A stretch of 13,285 nucleotides of DNA from contig CAJJYO010000020.1 of assembly GCA_905197385.1 (NCBI GenBank), positions 1 through 13,285 of the forward strand. The letters run 5' to 3'. This document shows, piece by piece, positions 6,379 through 13,285 of this stretch; the stretch's first letter is position 1, and each line of letters opens with the position of its first letter. The position numbers and the translations under genes are program-made. The stretch is from an uncultured Collinsella sp. GTDB taxonomy: Bacteria; Actinomycetota; Coriobacteriia; Coriobacteriales; Coriobacteriaceae. Below the pieces are notes generated by a model. It saw only the letters and a program-made list of their open reading frames with translations, was not told where the DNA came from and made no database searches.

Positions 6379-7449
6379 CTATCGACAAACCAAATGGATC
6401 CTGCTGGCATCAAAATGCATGCGCAGCGTCTCGCCTGCTTGCGGCAGCTCGTCGACAGGCATGCTCACCTTGTTGACCTTCCACTGAAGACGGGTGGGCG
6501 CATCGGCCCGCGGCGCATCCAACAGCACCAGGCGCTCAAAACGCGAGTCGCTCACGCGCGCCACGTGCAGGTCGTAGCTGTTGCGACCCCGCTCAGCGCG
6601 ATTGTCAACATGGAAGTAGCTTGCGCGAATGCCCAGGTACTCCACATTATCGGGAACCTCGCGACCCACGTTAAAGGTCATGCCCCAGTCGAGGGCTTCA
6701 ACTTCTTCGTCGCCGATCTTGCGCGCCCGGCTCGTGTTCTTGCAGCCCGTCAAGCGCAGCGCGGCCAAGGTTTGCGGCCGGCGGACCACGTCCTCGACGG
6801 AGCCGATCTCCTCCACATGCCCGTTATGCATAACGCAGATGCGCTCGCACAGACGGCACGCCTCGTCGATATCGTGACTCACGTAGAGCACGGTGCGGTT
6901 GCATACGTCGAACAGGTCAAGCATGTTTTGCTCAAGCGCGCTCTTAAGATACGCATCGAGTGCGCTCATGGGCTCGTCGAACATAAAGATGCCCGGGTGC
7001 GCCGCCACCATGCGCGCGAGCGCCACGCGCTGCTGCTGGCCGCCCGAGAGGCGCGCGGGATAGCGGTCGGCGAAATCAGCCAGACCGAAAATGCCCAGAT
7101 AGCGCTCGGCCAGCCTTTTGCGCGCCGCGGCGTCGCCCGCGCCCTTTACACCGGCACATACGTTATCGGCCACCGTCATGTTGGGAAACAGCTGATAGTT
7201 TTGGAACAATAGGGCGCATTTTCGCTCCTGGGGCGACAGGTTGATGCCCGCCCCCGAGTCAAAAAAGGTCACGCCGTTGACGACGATCTTGCCCTCGTCG
7301 GGCGTCTCCACACCGGCAATGCAGCGCAGTGTGCAGCTCTTGCCACAACCCGAGGCGCCCAGCAGCGCCACGCGCTCCTCGCCAGCCTCGAGCTGAATGT
7401 CGAGAGTAAAGCCGGGATAGCGCTTTTTGATATCCAGAACGAGCGACAT
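6379..7449 (-). CDS. modC: ModC, molybdate ABC transporter ATP-binding protein
   Basis: This is a cytoplasmic ATPase of 356 residues that powers molybdate import. It has Walker A GASGCGKS (31-38), the Q-loop Gln near 83 (LLFQNYQLFPN), signature LSGGQ (134-138), Walker B FMFDEP (155-160) and switch His192. Residues from about 230 to 356 form a TOBE/Mop-like C-terminal region of the size found in E. coli ModC, which can bind molybdate and regulate the pump. The start is the ATG at 7449, three bases past the modB stop, with its ribosome site GGGAGG inside the end of modB, so the two are coupled. Tungstate or sulfate transport is the alternative; co-occurrence with modA, mogA and moeA favours molybdate. 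Confidence 0.93.
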   Translation of the reverse strand: MSLVLDIKKRYPGFTLDIQLEAGEERVALLGASGCGKSCTLRCIAGVETPDEGKIVVNGVTFFDSGAGINLSPQERKCALLFQNYQLFPNMTVADNVCAGVKGAGDAAARKRLAERYLGIFGLADFADRYPARLSGGQQQRVALARMVAAHPGIFMFDEPMSALDAYLKSALEQNMLDLFDVCNRTVLYVSHDIDEACRLCERICVMHNGHVEEIGSVEDVVRRPQTLAALRLTGCKNTSRARKIGDEEVEALDWGMTFNVGREVPDNVEYLGIRASYFHVDNRAERGRNSYDLHVARVSDSRFERLVLLDAPRADAPTRLQWKVNKVSMPVDELPQAGETLRMHFDASRIHLVCR

Positions 7450-7452
7450 GGC

Positions 7453-8895
7453 TTATCGACCTCCCTTTGCGACCGTGTCATCGCGCATAAGTTCGGCCAG
7501 CGCCTCGCGATCGATACGCAAGGCATCGCCGCCCGCCGGGTCGAGCGAATCGCCCTGTCCGGTGAGATCTTTGGCCTGTTTGCGCTCCGCACGGGAAAGG
7601 CCCCGCTCGCGATACTTTTGCGAATGAGCGGTGTACATATTGATGAACAGAATGACTAGGAAACTAAACACGATCACGACAGCGACCCAAAAGAGGGCAA
7701 CCGACGTATTGCCGCCCATCCACTCAAAGTAAATGGCGATGGGAATGGTCTGCGTAATGCCGGCGTAGTTGCCCGCAAAGAACAGGGTGCAGCCAAACTC
7801 GCCCATCGCGCGGGCAAAGGCGAGCACCGTACCGGCGGCAATCGAGGGCCAGCCAAGCGGCATCATAAGCTTGGTAAAGATGCGACGCTCGGACCAGCCC
7901 AGCGTGCGCGCCGCATCGAGCATCTGCGTGTCGAGGCTCTCGAAGGCTCCGAGCGCCGTACGGTAGACCAGGGGAAACGACACCACCACGGCAGAGATTA
8001 CCGCCGCCGGCCACGTAAAGACGATCGAGACGCCGTGCGCGATAAGCCACCGACCGACCCCGGTCGAGCGACCAAACAGCATAAGCAGCAAAAAGCCGCA
8101 GACCGTGGGCGGCAGCACCATAGGGATGGTAAAAACCGAGTCGAGCAGGCCCTTGATGCGACTCGAGGTACCCATAGTCTTCCACGCGGCGAACAGGCCC
8201 AGCGCAAAGGAGATCAGCAGGGCAAGGCCGCTCGTTTTTATGGACACCCAAAACGGGCGATAGTCGATGTCGCCCAAAAAGGAGGCCAGAGAGGTCAAGG
8301 GCCCCTGCTCATCCCGCAACACGACAGACGATGCTTCTACCATTTGAGAGCTATCAAGCCAACGCGCGCCGCCCTTGGCATCACCCGAGGCTGATGCAAT
8401 CACTACATAGCGGTCCCCATCCGCACCGCGCTCGTCAAAGCCATAGGTATACCCGCCGGCATCCAACGTTGTTTCCGCCGTGACATACCAAGGAAGATCC
8501 ACGTCCCCTAGCTGCGCACCCCCCATGCAGTTTGCACTGTCGAGCTTACAGACGAGGGCCTTGAGACCCGATACGCATTCGTTGTCCTGCGGATCCAATC
8601 CATACTTCTCGACCGCCTTGGGCGATATCCACACCACAACGCGATCGGAAGCAGGCGCCACTACAAGGTCCACGTCCTCGTCAACGGGAAACCGGTAGCC
8701 CTCAGGCTGGCCCTCCATGGCACGAGCGGTCCCCTTGGCCAACCGCTCAAAACCCTCGATCCCATAGGAAAGCCCATGGGCGGTCGCAGCAACCTGGGCC
8801 CCGTCCTCAGCGTCTCCAGCAAACGCAAATCCCGGCACCCAGCAAAGCGCGAAGATCAAAGCACAGGCGACAAGCATGCGGAATCTATTAAGCAC
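7453..8895 (-). CDS. modB: ModB, molybdate ABC permease with large extracytoplasmic N-terminal domain
   Basis: The protein has 480 residues, about twice E. coli ModB (229). The start is the GTG at 8895 with GGAG six bases upstream; the frame stays open to 8964 but lacks a better ribosome site. Residues 1-26 are a signal peptide or signal anchor (LVACALIFALCWVPGFAFA). Residues 27-215 are a hydrophilic domain of unknown family with Cys107, Cys116 and Cys123. Residues 216-425 are the permease, starting DYRPFWVSIKTSGLALLISF, with the MVLPPTV and LAFARAMGEFG motifs and the EAA coupling loop AARTLGWSERRIF (328-340). Residues 426-480 are a charged cytoplasmic tail. It forms the channel with ModC and receives molybdate from ModA. 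The extra domain might bind substrate or ModA. Confidence 0.92.
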   Translation of the reverse strand: MLNRFRMLVACALIFALCWVPGFAFAGDAEDGAQVAATAHGLSYGIEGFERLAKGTARAMEGQPEGYRFPVDEDVDLVVAPASDRVVVWISPKAVEKYGLDPQDNECVSGLKALVCKLDSANCMGGAQLGDVDLPWYVTAETTLDAGGYTYGFDERGADGDRYVVIASASGDAKGGARWLDSSQMVEASSVVLRDEQGPLTSLASFLGDIDYRPFWVSIKTSGLALLISFALGLFAAWKTMGTSSRIKGLLDSVFTIPMVLPPTVCGFLLLMLFGRSTGVGRWLIAHGVSIVFTWPAAVISAVVVSFPLVYRTALGAFESLDTQMLDAARTLGWSERRIFTKLMMPLGWPSIAAGTVLAFARAMGEFGCTLFFAGNYAGITQTIPIAIYFEWMGGNTSVALFWVAVVIVFSFLVILFINMYTAHSQKYRERGLSRAERKQAKDLTGQGDSLDPAGGDALRIDREALAELMRDDTVAKGGR

Positions 8896-8963
8896 GAAAA
8901 GCTCCAAGCGACTACAAGGACGGAGTGAAACACAAAACGATGGAATTATCGCGCCAAGCCGCA

Positions 8964-9833
8964 CTACTCGGAAAGCTCAAAGCCGTACTTAGCCCAAATC
9001 TTCTGGGCCTTCTTGTTGGACAGGCAAAAGTCGATAAACGCCTTGGCCTCGTCGGCATGTTCGGAGCTCTCGGCAACGGCACCCGGGTACACGATGGGTT
9101 TGTGCGAGTCCTCGGGGCATACGAAGGCCTCCTCGATGCCGTCGTAGCGGAAGATATCGGAGCTGTAGACAAAACCGGCCACGCAGTCACCTGTGGACAC
9201 ATAGGCGGCGGCGGTACCAACTTTGTCGGCCAGCGCAACCTTGTCGGCAATCTCGGGAGCATACTCGCCGTCGTCGCCCTCGGTGCCGGTGTAGAGGCCC
9301 ACGGAGGCCAGGGCCTGGTTGGCGTACTTGCCAGCGGGAACGGTCTTGGCGTCGCCGATGGCAATCTTGCCGTCCAGATTCGCGACGTCGGCGATGGCCT
9401 CGACCTTGGTATCGGAGCCCTCGGCGCGAATGATCACGAGGTCGTTGGCGAACATATCCTCACGCGTGTCGGTGTCGACGAGCTCGGCGGTCTCAGCATC
9501 ATCCATGGTGCCCTTGGAAGCGGTGATGAGCACGTCGACCGTGGCGCCGGCACGCATCTGCTCGACAAGGTCACCGGACGCCTTAAACTGCGTGTCGGCA
9601 AAGGTGATGCCGGTCTGGTCGGTGTAGAGCTCTTGGACCTCGGGAAGGGCCTTCTCGAGGGAGTTAGCAGCGAAAACCTGCAGCTCGACAGCCTTCTTCT
9701 TAGAGGGAGACTTGGCGGAGCCGGCATCGGAACCAGCGGGCTCGGACGTCTTGCTGCCCGAGCAGCCGGCAAGGCCAAGGCCGGCGGCAGCAGAAAGCGA
9801 GACAAAACCGCGGCGTGAAACCATATCGAACAT
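8964..9833 (-). CDS. modA: ModA, molybdate-binding lipoprotein
   Basis: This is a solute-binding protein of 289 residues. I chose the ATG at 9833 because AAAGGG lies six bases upstream; a TTG at 9839 touches that motif. The signal has twin arginines (SRRGFVS, residues 6-12) followed by a lipobox LAGC with Cys24, suggesting Tat export and lipid anchoring. A Ser/Lys/Ala-rich tether follows (25-47). The mature fold begins VELQVFAANSLEKALPEV, with the Ser and Ala of the first molybdate loop, then TQFKASGDLVEQM (81-93) and DVLITAS (100-106), all typical of ModA/WtpA-type proteins. It captures molybdate, or tungstate, outside the membrane for ModBC. modB begins 68 bases on, so the three form one operon. 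Confidence 0.93.
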   Translation of the reverse strand: MFDMVSRRGFVSLSAAAGLGLAGCSGSKTSEPAGSDAGSAKSPSKKKAVELQVFAANSLEKALPEVQELYTDQTGITFADTQFKASGDLVEQMRAGATVDVLITASKGTMDDAETAELVDTDTREDMFANDLVIIRAEGSDTKVEAIADVANLDGKIAIGDAKTVPAGKYANQALASVGLYTGTEGDDGEYAPEIADKVALADKVGTAAAYVSTGDCVAGFVYSSDIFRYDGIEEAFVCPEDSHKPIVYPGAVAESSEHADEAKAFIDFCLSNKKAQKIWAKYGFELSE

Positions 9834-9880
9834 ATTCAACCCTTTCGGATCTTGTGCCCGGGTACCCCACCGCGGGCTTT

Positions 9881-9946
9881 AATCTGCAATCAGATTATAC
9901 TTCTGCGCGAATAATGATTATGAGAAATTATTCTCTCCAGAGAATA
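9881..9946 (-). promoter_or_regulatory. modA promoter region with stacked palindromes
   Basis: A consensus -10 box TATAAT lies on the - strand at 9899-9894, with only a weak -35 match. Three perfect inverted repeats cluster here: AATCTG-CAAT-CAGATT (9881-9896) across the -10 box, GAATAAT/ATTATTC (9909-9915 and 9927-9933), and TATTCTCT-CC-AGAGAATA (9929-9946) upstream. Placement across and upstream of the promoter suggests control by one or two regulators, plausibly in response to molybdate. The sequences do not resemble the E. coli ModE box. Confidence 0.6.
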
Positions 9947-9986
9947 TAGTTTCAAGTTACCGTGCACCTCGGTGTCGCTTCGGCGG

Positions 9987-10022
9987 AAAACAAAAGCGGA
10001 GCGACCGATAAGGTCGCCCCGC
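9987..10022 (-). terminator. Intrinsic terminator of moeA-mogA
   Basis: Fourteen bases after the mogA stop an 11-bp stem (GCGGGGCGACC, 10022-10012, with GGTCGCTCCGC, 10006-9996, one G.T pair) closes a five-base loop and is followed by TTTTGTTTT. It separates moeA-mogA from modABC. Confidence 0.92.
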
Positions 10023-10036
10023 CGCAGGTAAACCGC

Positions 10037-10516
10037 TTAGTTGGTATGTCCGCCGCCCGCTGTCATCTGAGCCGCATGCTCCAGCTGGTCTGCTATGGCC
10101 TCCCAGCTTTCGCGGGCGGCCTTCGTAGAACCGGGAAAGTTTACGACAAGTGTATGACCTCGTTGCATGCAAATAGCACGCGAGAGCATGGCGCGGCGCG
10201 TCTTGGTCATCGAATACGCGCGGATTGCCTCTGCAATACCCGGCACATCGCGGTCGCAGACGGAACGCGTCGCCTCGGGCGTTACATCGCGCATCGAAAG
10301 CCCCGTGCCGCCGCAGGTGAGCACGACATTGGCGTGGCACTCATCGGCGGCTTCCACAATGGCATCACCGATCTCGCTGACGTCGTCGCGCACGACCACA
10401 TGTGAGGCGACCGTCCAGCCCTGTGCCTCGATAAGTTCCTCGAGCGCGGCTCCGGCCTCATCCTGCAAAAGATCGCGTGTGTCCGAGCACGTTACGATCG
10501 AAATCTTCAACTCCAT
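10037..10516 (-). CDS. mogA: MogA/MoaB, molybdopterin adenylyltransferase
   Basis: The protein has 159 residues, a usual length for the family. The enzyme adenylylates molybdopterin so that MoeA can insert molybdenum. The glycine motif TCGGTG (67-72) and MRDVTPEA (75-82) bind the pterin and nucleotide, and SRAICMQRGHTLVVNFPGS (112-130) is the second conserved block. The ATG at 10516 is preceded by AGGAGG that overlaps the TAG stop of moeA, so the two are coupled; the open frame upstream of this ATG runs inside moeA. MogA and MoaB cannot be told apart here, though the adjacent moeA fits either. It is the last gene before the terminator. Confidence 0.93.
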   Translation of the reverse strand: MELKISIVTCSDTRDLLQDEAGAALEELIEAQGWTVASHVVVRDDVSEIGDAIVEAADECHANVVLTCGGTGLSMRDVTPEATRSVCDRDVPGIAEAIRAYSMTKTRRAMLSRAICMQRGHTLVVNFPGSTKAARESWEAIADQLEHAAQMTAGGGHTN

Positions 10517-10526
10517 AGCGTTCCTC

Positions 10527-11789
10527 CTATAGCGCCGTTCCCTCGGGCAGGTCGACGCGAACAACGTCCACGGCATCTCCCGCCTTGAGCCCGCACGGTC
10601 CTTCGTCAATACGCAACAGGCAGTTCGCACGCTGCATAGTTCCAAGCAGCGCCGAATTCTGTGTCTTAGCCTCGGTCACCAACAACTCACCGGTCTCGGG
10701 GTCGCGCAAAACCGTGGCGCGATCGAAGAAGCGGCGATGCTGTCGCTTTTTCACGCCGTGTGTGAGCGTCGCCTGCTGCACGGGACGCGCAACCTCGGCA
10801 AAACCGCGCATCTTGCGAATCGCCGGACGGGCAAGCATCTCAAAGCCCACATACGCCGCAGCCGGATTGCCTGAAAGCCCTAGGTAGGGCTTACCCCCGA
10901 GCAAGCCAAACGTGATGGCCTTGCCCGGACGCATCGAGATGCGGTCAAACAGTACCTCGCCCTCGCGCCGGACGAGCGCCGTCACATAGTCGTAATCGCC
11001 CGCCGAGGCGCCACCGCTCGTAATGACAAAGTCGCACTCCTGCACGGCACGATGCACCAGCTCGGCGATCGCTTGCTCATCGTCGGGCGCGATGCCGTAG
11101 AACACGGGCTCGGCGCCGGCATCGAGTGCCTCGGCCATCAGCGCCGAGGAGTTGGAATCGCGAATCTGACCGCGCGCCGGTACCTTACTCGGTGCGACCA
11201 GTTCCGTGCCCAGCGAGATGATGCCCACACGTGGGGCAGCGTGCACTTTCACGCTCGCATACCCGGCGCTCGCCAGCAAGCCGGCGCCGGCCGGAGCCAC
11301 AACCTCGCCAGCGCGCATCACGACGTCGCCGGCATGGGCTTCCTCAGCAGCCGAGCGAACGTTCTCCCCCACCTTGGCCGACGCCGAGAAGCGAACGTGC
11401 GAGCCCTCGTTGCCATCGCCGTCGAGCACATCGACGATCTCGTACTTCACCACGGCATCGGCACCTTCGGGTACCGGCGCGCCCGTCATGATGCGGACCG
11501 TCTCGCCCGCGCCGATTGTACCCTCAAACACATGGCCCGCGGCCTCGTGTCCGATAACGTCGAGCGTCACCGGCGCCTCGCCAGATGTCTGCGCCAAGTC
11601 CGCCGAGCGCACGGCATATCCGTCCATAGCGCTGTTGGCAAACGGCGAGATATCGATATCGGCCACCGCGTCCTCGGCCAAGGGAAAACCAGCCGCCTGC
11701 CACACGGGAATCTCGACGAGATCGGTCGGAGCAACGTGCGACAGGACAATCGACTGTGCGTCCTCCAGTGGAATGAGCTTCTCTGCCAT
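10527..11789 (-). CDS. moeA: MoeA, molybdopterin molybdenumtransferase
   Basis: The protein has 420 residues, the usual size. It takes adenylylated molybdopterin and molybdate and makes the molybdenum cofactor in the cytoplasm. Conserved blocks are DISPFANSAMDGYAVR (46-61), TGAPVPEGADAVV (102-114), GIISLGTELV (189-198), SGGASAGDYD (258-267), MRPGKAITFG (286-295) and GLSGNPAAAYVGFE (304-317). The last third (from about 335) is the C-terminal beta domain. I chose the ATG at 11789, with GAGG five bases upstream, over a GTG at 11795 that overlaps it. It is first in a two-gene operon with mogA and divergent from the CLC gene. The other pterin-assembly genes (moaA, moaC, moaE) are not in the window. 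Confidence 0.95.
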   Translation of the reverse strand: MAEKLIPLEDAQSIVLSHVAPTDLVEIPVWQAAGFPLAEDAVADIDISPFANSAMDGYAVRSADLAQTSGEAPVTLDVIGHEAAGHVFEGTIGAGETVRIMTGAPVPEGADAVVKYEIVDVLDGDGNEGSHVRFSASAKVGENVRSAAEEAHAGDVVMRAGEVVAPAGAGLLASAGYASVKVHAAPRVGIISLGTELVAPSKVPARGQIRDSNSSALMAEALDAGAEPVFYGIAPDDEQAIAELVHRAVQECDFVITSGGASAGDYDYVTALVRREGEVLFDRISMRPGKAITFGLLGGKPYLGLSGNPAAAYVGFEMLARPAIRKMRGFAEVARPVQQATLTHGVKKRQHRRFFDRATVLRDPETGELLVTEAKTQNSALLGTMQRANCLLRIDEGPCGLKAGDAVDVVRVDLPEGTAL

Positions 11790-11846
11790 ATGCACCTCTT
11801 AATGCCACGGCGCACAACAGGGGCGCCAATTCTTTATGCTTGTCTC

Positions 11847-11854
11847 AGTATAAT
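11847..11854. promoter_or_regulatory. Candidate overlapping -10 boxes between moeA and the CLC gene
   Basis: TATACT on the - strand (11852-11847) lies 58 bases before the moeA start, and TATAAT on the + strand (11849-11854) overlaps it. Neither has a convincing -35 box at 16-18 bases, so which strand is used is uncertain; the moeA assignment is the more likely. Confidence 0.3.
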
Positions 11855-11964
11855 CCCCCAACGCCCGACCGCGACTCGGCCTGTACCCGCAAATACACCT
11901 GTCGGTTGCAGGCCGCGAAACAGAATGGAAACCAACCCACCGGCTCGTCGCGTTTACCGCGTTT

Positions 11965-11970
11965 TATAAT
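11965..11970 (+). promoter_or_regulatory. Candidate -10 box of the CLC gene
   Basis: TATAAT lies 29 bases before the ATG at 12000, followed by the ribosome site AGAGGAA. The spacing would give a short leader of about 24 bases. No clear -35 box is visible. No fluoride riboswitch was recognised between here and moeA. Confidence 0.4.
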
Positions 11971-11999
11971 GCTTGCGTTGCAACCTAAAAGAGGAACGT

Positions 12000-13285
12000 A
12001 TGGCTCATAACGACAAACCCGAAAGCGCAAACGAGGCTCAGGATCATTCCCAGCCGCTCGACGACGGCGGCTTTTTCTCCCTGAACGACGTCATCATGGC
12101 AGGCAGGCATCAGCTCACCCGCTCCGAGCAGCTCTTGGCTGCCGACACGCGCCGCAACGCCCGCAACCTACTCGCGAGCGCCAAGTTGCTCGTACTCGTC
12201 GTCATCGTCTCGCTCGCCATGGGCGTCGCCGCTTGGGCGTTTTTGGCCTCGTTGAATATCGCCACCGACTATCGCGAACACCATGCGTGGATCTACGCAC
12301 TGCTTCCCGTTGTGGGCGTTGCCACCGCATGGGTGTACAAAAACCACGGTCTTGCCGCCAAACGCGGTAACAACCTGGTCATCGACTCCGCTCTGGGCAC
12401 ACGCCTCATCCATATGCGCATGGCCGTCCTCACCTTCGTCTGCTCCACGCTCACGCACCTAACGGGCGGATCGGCCGGTCGCGAGGGAGCCGCGGTTCAG
12501 ATTGGCGGCACCATCGCCAGCAACATCTCGAGCCTCGCCCACCTCAAAAAGCATGACCACCACGACCTCATGCTCGCCGGCATCTCGTCGGCCTTTGGCG
12601 CCGTATTCGGCTCGCCCCTTGCCGGGGCTTTCTTTGGCATGGAGATGTGCTTTATCGGCAAGATCGACTACACCGCGGGCATCTACTGCCTGGTCGCCTC
12701 GTTTACCGGCTACTTTACATCACTCGCCCTGGGTACCGAGTACGAAGCGAATGTCATCGCCAGCGTTCCCGCTATGACGCCCAAAACGGTCGTCATCGTT
12801 GTTATCAGCGCAATTATCTTCGGTCTGACGGCACGCCTCTTTGCCTGGTCGGTTCGAACCGTCAAGAGCCTCTACGGTCGCTTTATCACCAATTACCTCG
12901 TTCGCGCACTCATCGGCGCACTCGTGGTTTTGGCCGCCTATGCCCTCCTCGACGCCTGGAACTACGCCGGCCTTTCCACGTGGCTTTCCGGTGCCGGATT
13001 TGCCGGCAACACCACCCTGGCGGACGCAGCCATCAAGTTGGTCGTCACAGCGCTTACCCTGGGCGCGGGCTTCCAAGGCGGCGAGGTCACGCCCCTGTTT
13101 GGCATCGGTGCGGCGCTCGGCGGCTGGATAGGTTGCCTCGTCGGAATCGATCCCAGCTTTCTGGCAGCGCTGGGCATGCTCGGTGTGTTCTGCGCCGGCC
13201 TTAACGTGCCCATCACCACCTGTATGATGGCCATCGACCTGTTCCACGGCACGGCAGCCGGGTTCTTTGTCATCGTGGCCTTTAT
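12000..13285 (+). CDS. CLC-family anion transporter, probable fluoride exporter (CLC-F type), C-terminus cut
   Basis: 428 codons are visible before the window edge, nearly a full CLC protein. The ATG at 12000 follows AGAGGAA. A hydrophilic N-terminus of about 60 residues precedes the first membrane helix (LLVLVVIVSLAMG region). GGSAGREGAAVQIGG replaces the chloride-type GREGP motif but keeps the gating Glu. GGEVTPLFGIGAALGG puts a Glu where chloride CLCs have GxFxP; both features, and RGNNLVID in the first selectivity region, point to the fluoride/proton antiporter branch. It would expel fluoride from the cytoplasm across the inner membrane. It is divergent from moeA and probably unrelated to the metal genes. 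A general CLC chloride transporter is the alternative. Confidence 0.85.
   Translation, partial: MAHNDKPESANEAQDHSQPLDDGGFFSLNDVIMAGRHQLTRSEQLLAADTRRNARNLLASAKLLVLVVIVSLAMGVAAWAFLASLNIATDYREHHAWIYALLPVVGVATAWVYKNHGLAAKRGNNLVIDSALGTRLIHMRMAVLTFVCSTLTHLTGGSAGREGAAVQIGGTIASNISSLAHLKKHDHHDLMLAGISSAFGAVFGSPLAGAFFGMEMCFIGKIDYTAGIYCLVASFTGYFTSLALGTEYEANVIASVPAMTPKTVVIVVISAIIFGLTARLFAWSVRTVKSLYGRFITNYLVRALIGALVVLAAYALLDAWNYAGLSTWLSGAGFAGNTTLADAAIKLVVTALTLGAGFQGGEVTPLFGIGAALGGWIGCLVGIDPSFLAALGMLGVFCAGLNVPITTCMMAIDLFHGTAAGFFVIVAF

Noticed and set aside
11855..11999. Fluoride (crcB) riboswitch upstream of the CLC gene
   Set aside because: The conserved GATGG and terminal segments of that motif were not found; only a simple 7-bp stem with a 25-base loop is present.
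1..13285. CRISPR array, insertion sequence, tRNA or rRNA gene
   Set aside because: No regularly spaced direct repeats, transposase motifs, or tRNA/rRNA signatures were seen on either strand.

Overview
The window is GC-rich and reads as part of the chromosome of a strict anaerobe that uses both selenium and molybdenum. The gene families, dense co-directional packing and codon use fit a high-GC anaerobic actinobacterium of the Coriobacteriia (Collinsella-like). The lineage is inferred from overall impression, because no rRNA or other marker gene is present.

Layout from right to left, which is the direction of transcription for everything except the last gene. (1) 12000-13285, + strand: a CLC-type anion transporter with fluoride-exporter motifs, cut by the window edge and divergent from the rest. 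(2) 11789-10037, - strand: moeA and mogA, which insert molybdenum into molybdopterin, closed by a strong intrinsic terminator. (3) 9833-6379, - strand: modA, modB and modC, a molybdate importer with its own palindrome-rich promoter region and a terminator. modB is unusual because it carries a secreted domain of about 190 residues before the permease. (4) 5952-6378: a 427-base gap holding the modC terminator, a promoter overlapped by palindromes, a possible 22-codon leader peptide, a 10-bp hairpin and a segment able to pair with the ribosome-binding site of the next gene. (5) 5951-1, - strand: a likely operon of two double-cubane-type reductases (2-hydroxyacyl-CoA dehydratase superfamily), their ATP-dependent activase, selD, yedF, a DUF3343 gene and a cysteine desulfurase-like gene cut by the left edge.

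selD is itself a selenoprotein gene. An in-frame TGA sits at residue 17, the position of the catalytic Cys in E. coli SelD, and a SECIS-like hairpin lies about 30 bases downstream. Conventional gene calling would lose the first 20 residues, including the catalytic one. The organism should therefore also carry SelA, SelB and tRNA-Sec outside this window.

Working together, SelD makes selenophosphate, and YedF, the DUF3343 protein and the desulfurase-like enzyme are the usual companions for handling selenium. ModABC, MogA and MoeA supply the molybdenum cofactor. Molybdenum enzymes such as formate dehydrogenase or selenium-dependent hydroxylases are the usual place where the two elements meet. 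The least explained part is why two double-cubane reductases and an activase share the selenium operon, and why each reductase gene is followed by a copy of the same structured repeat, whose stem differences are compensatory.
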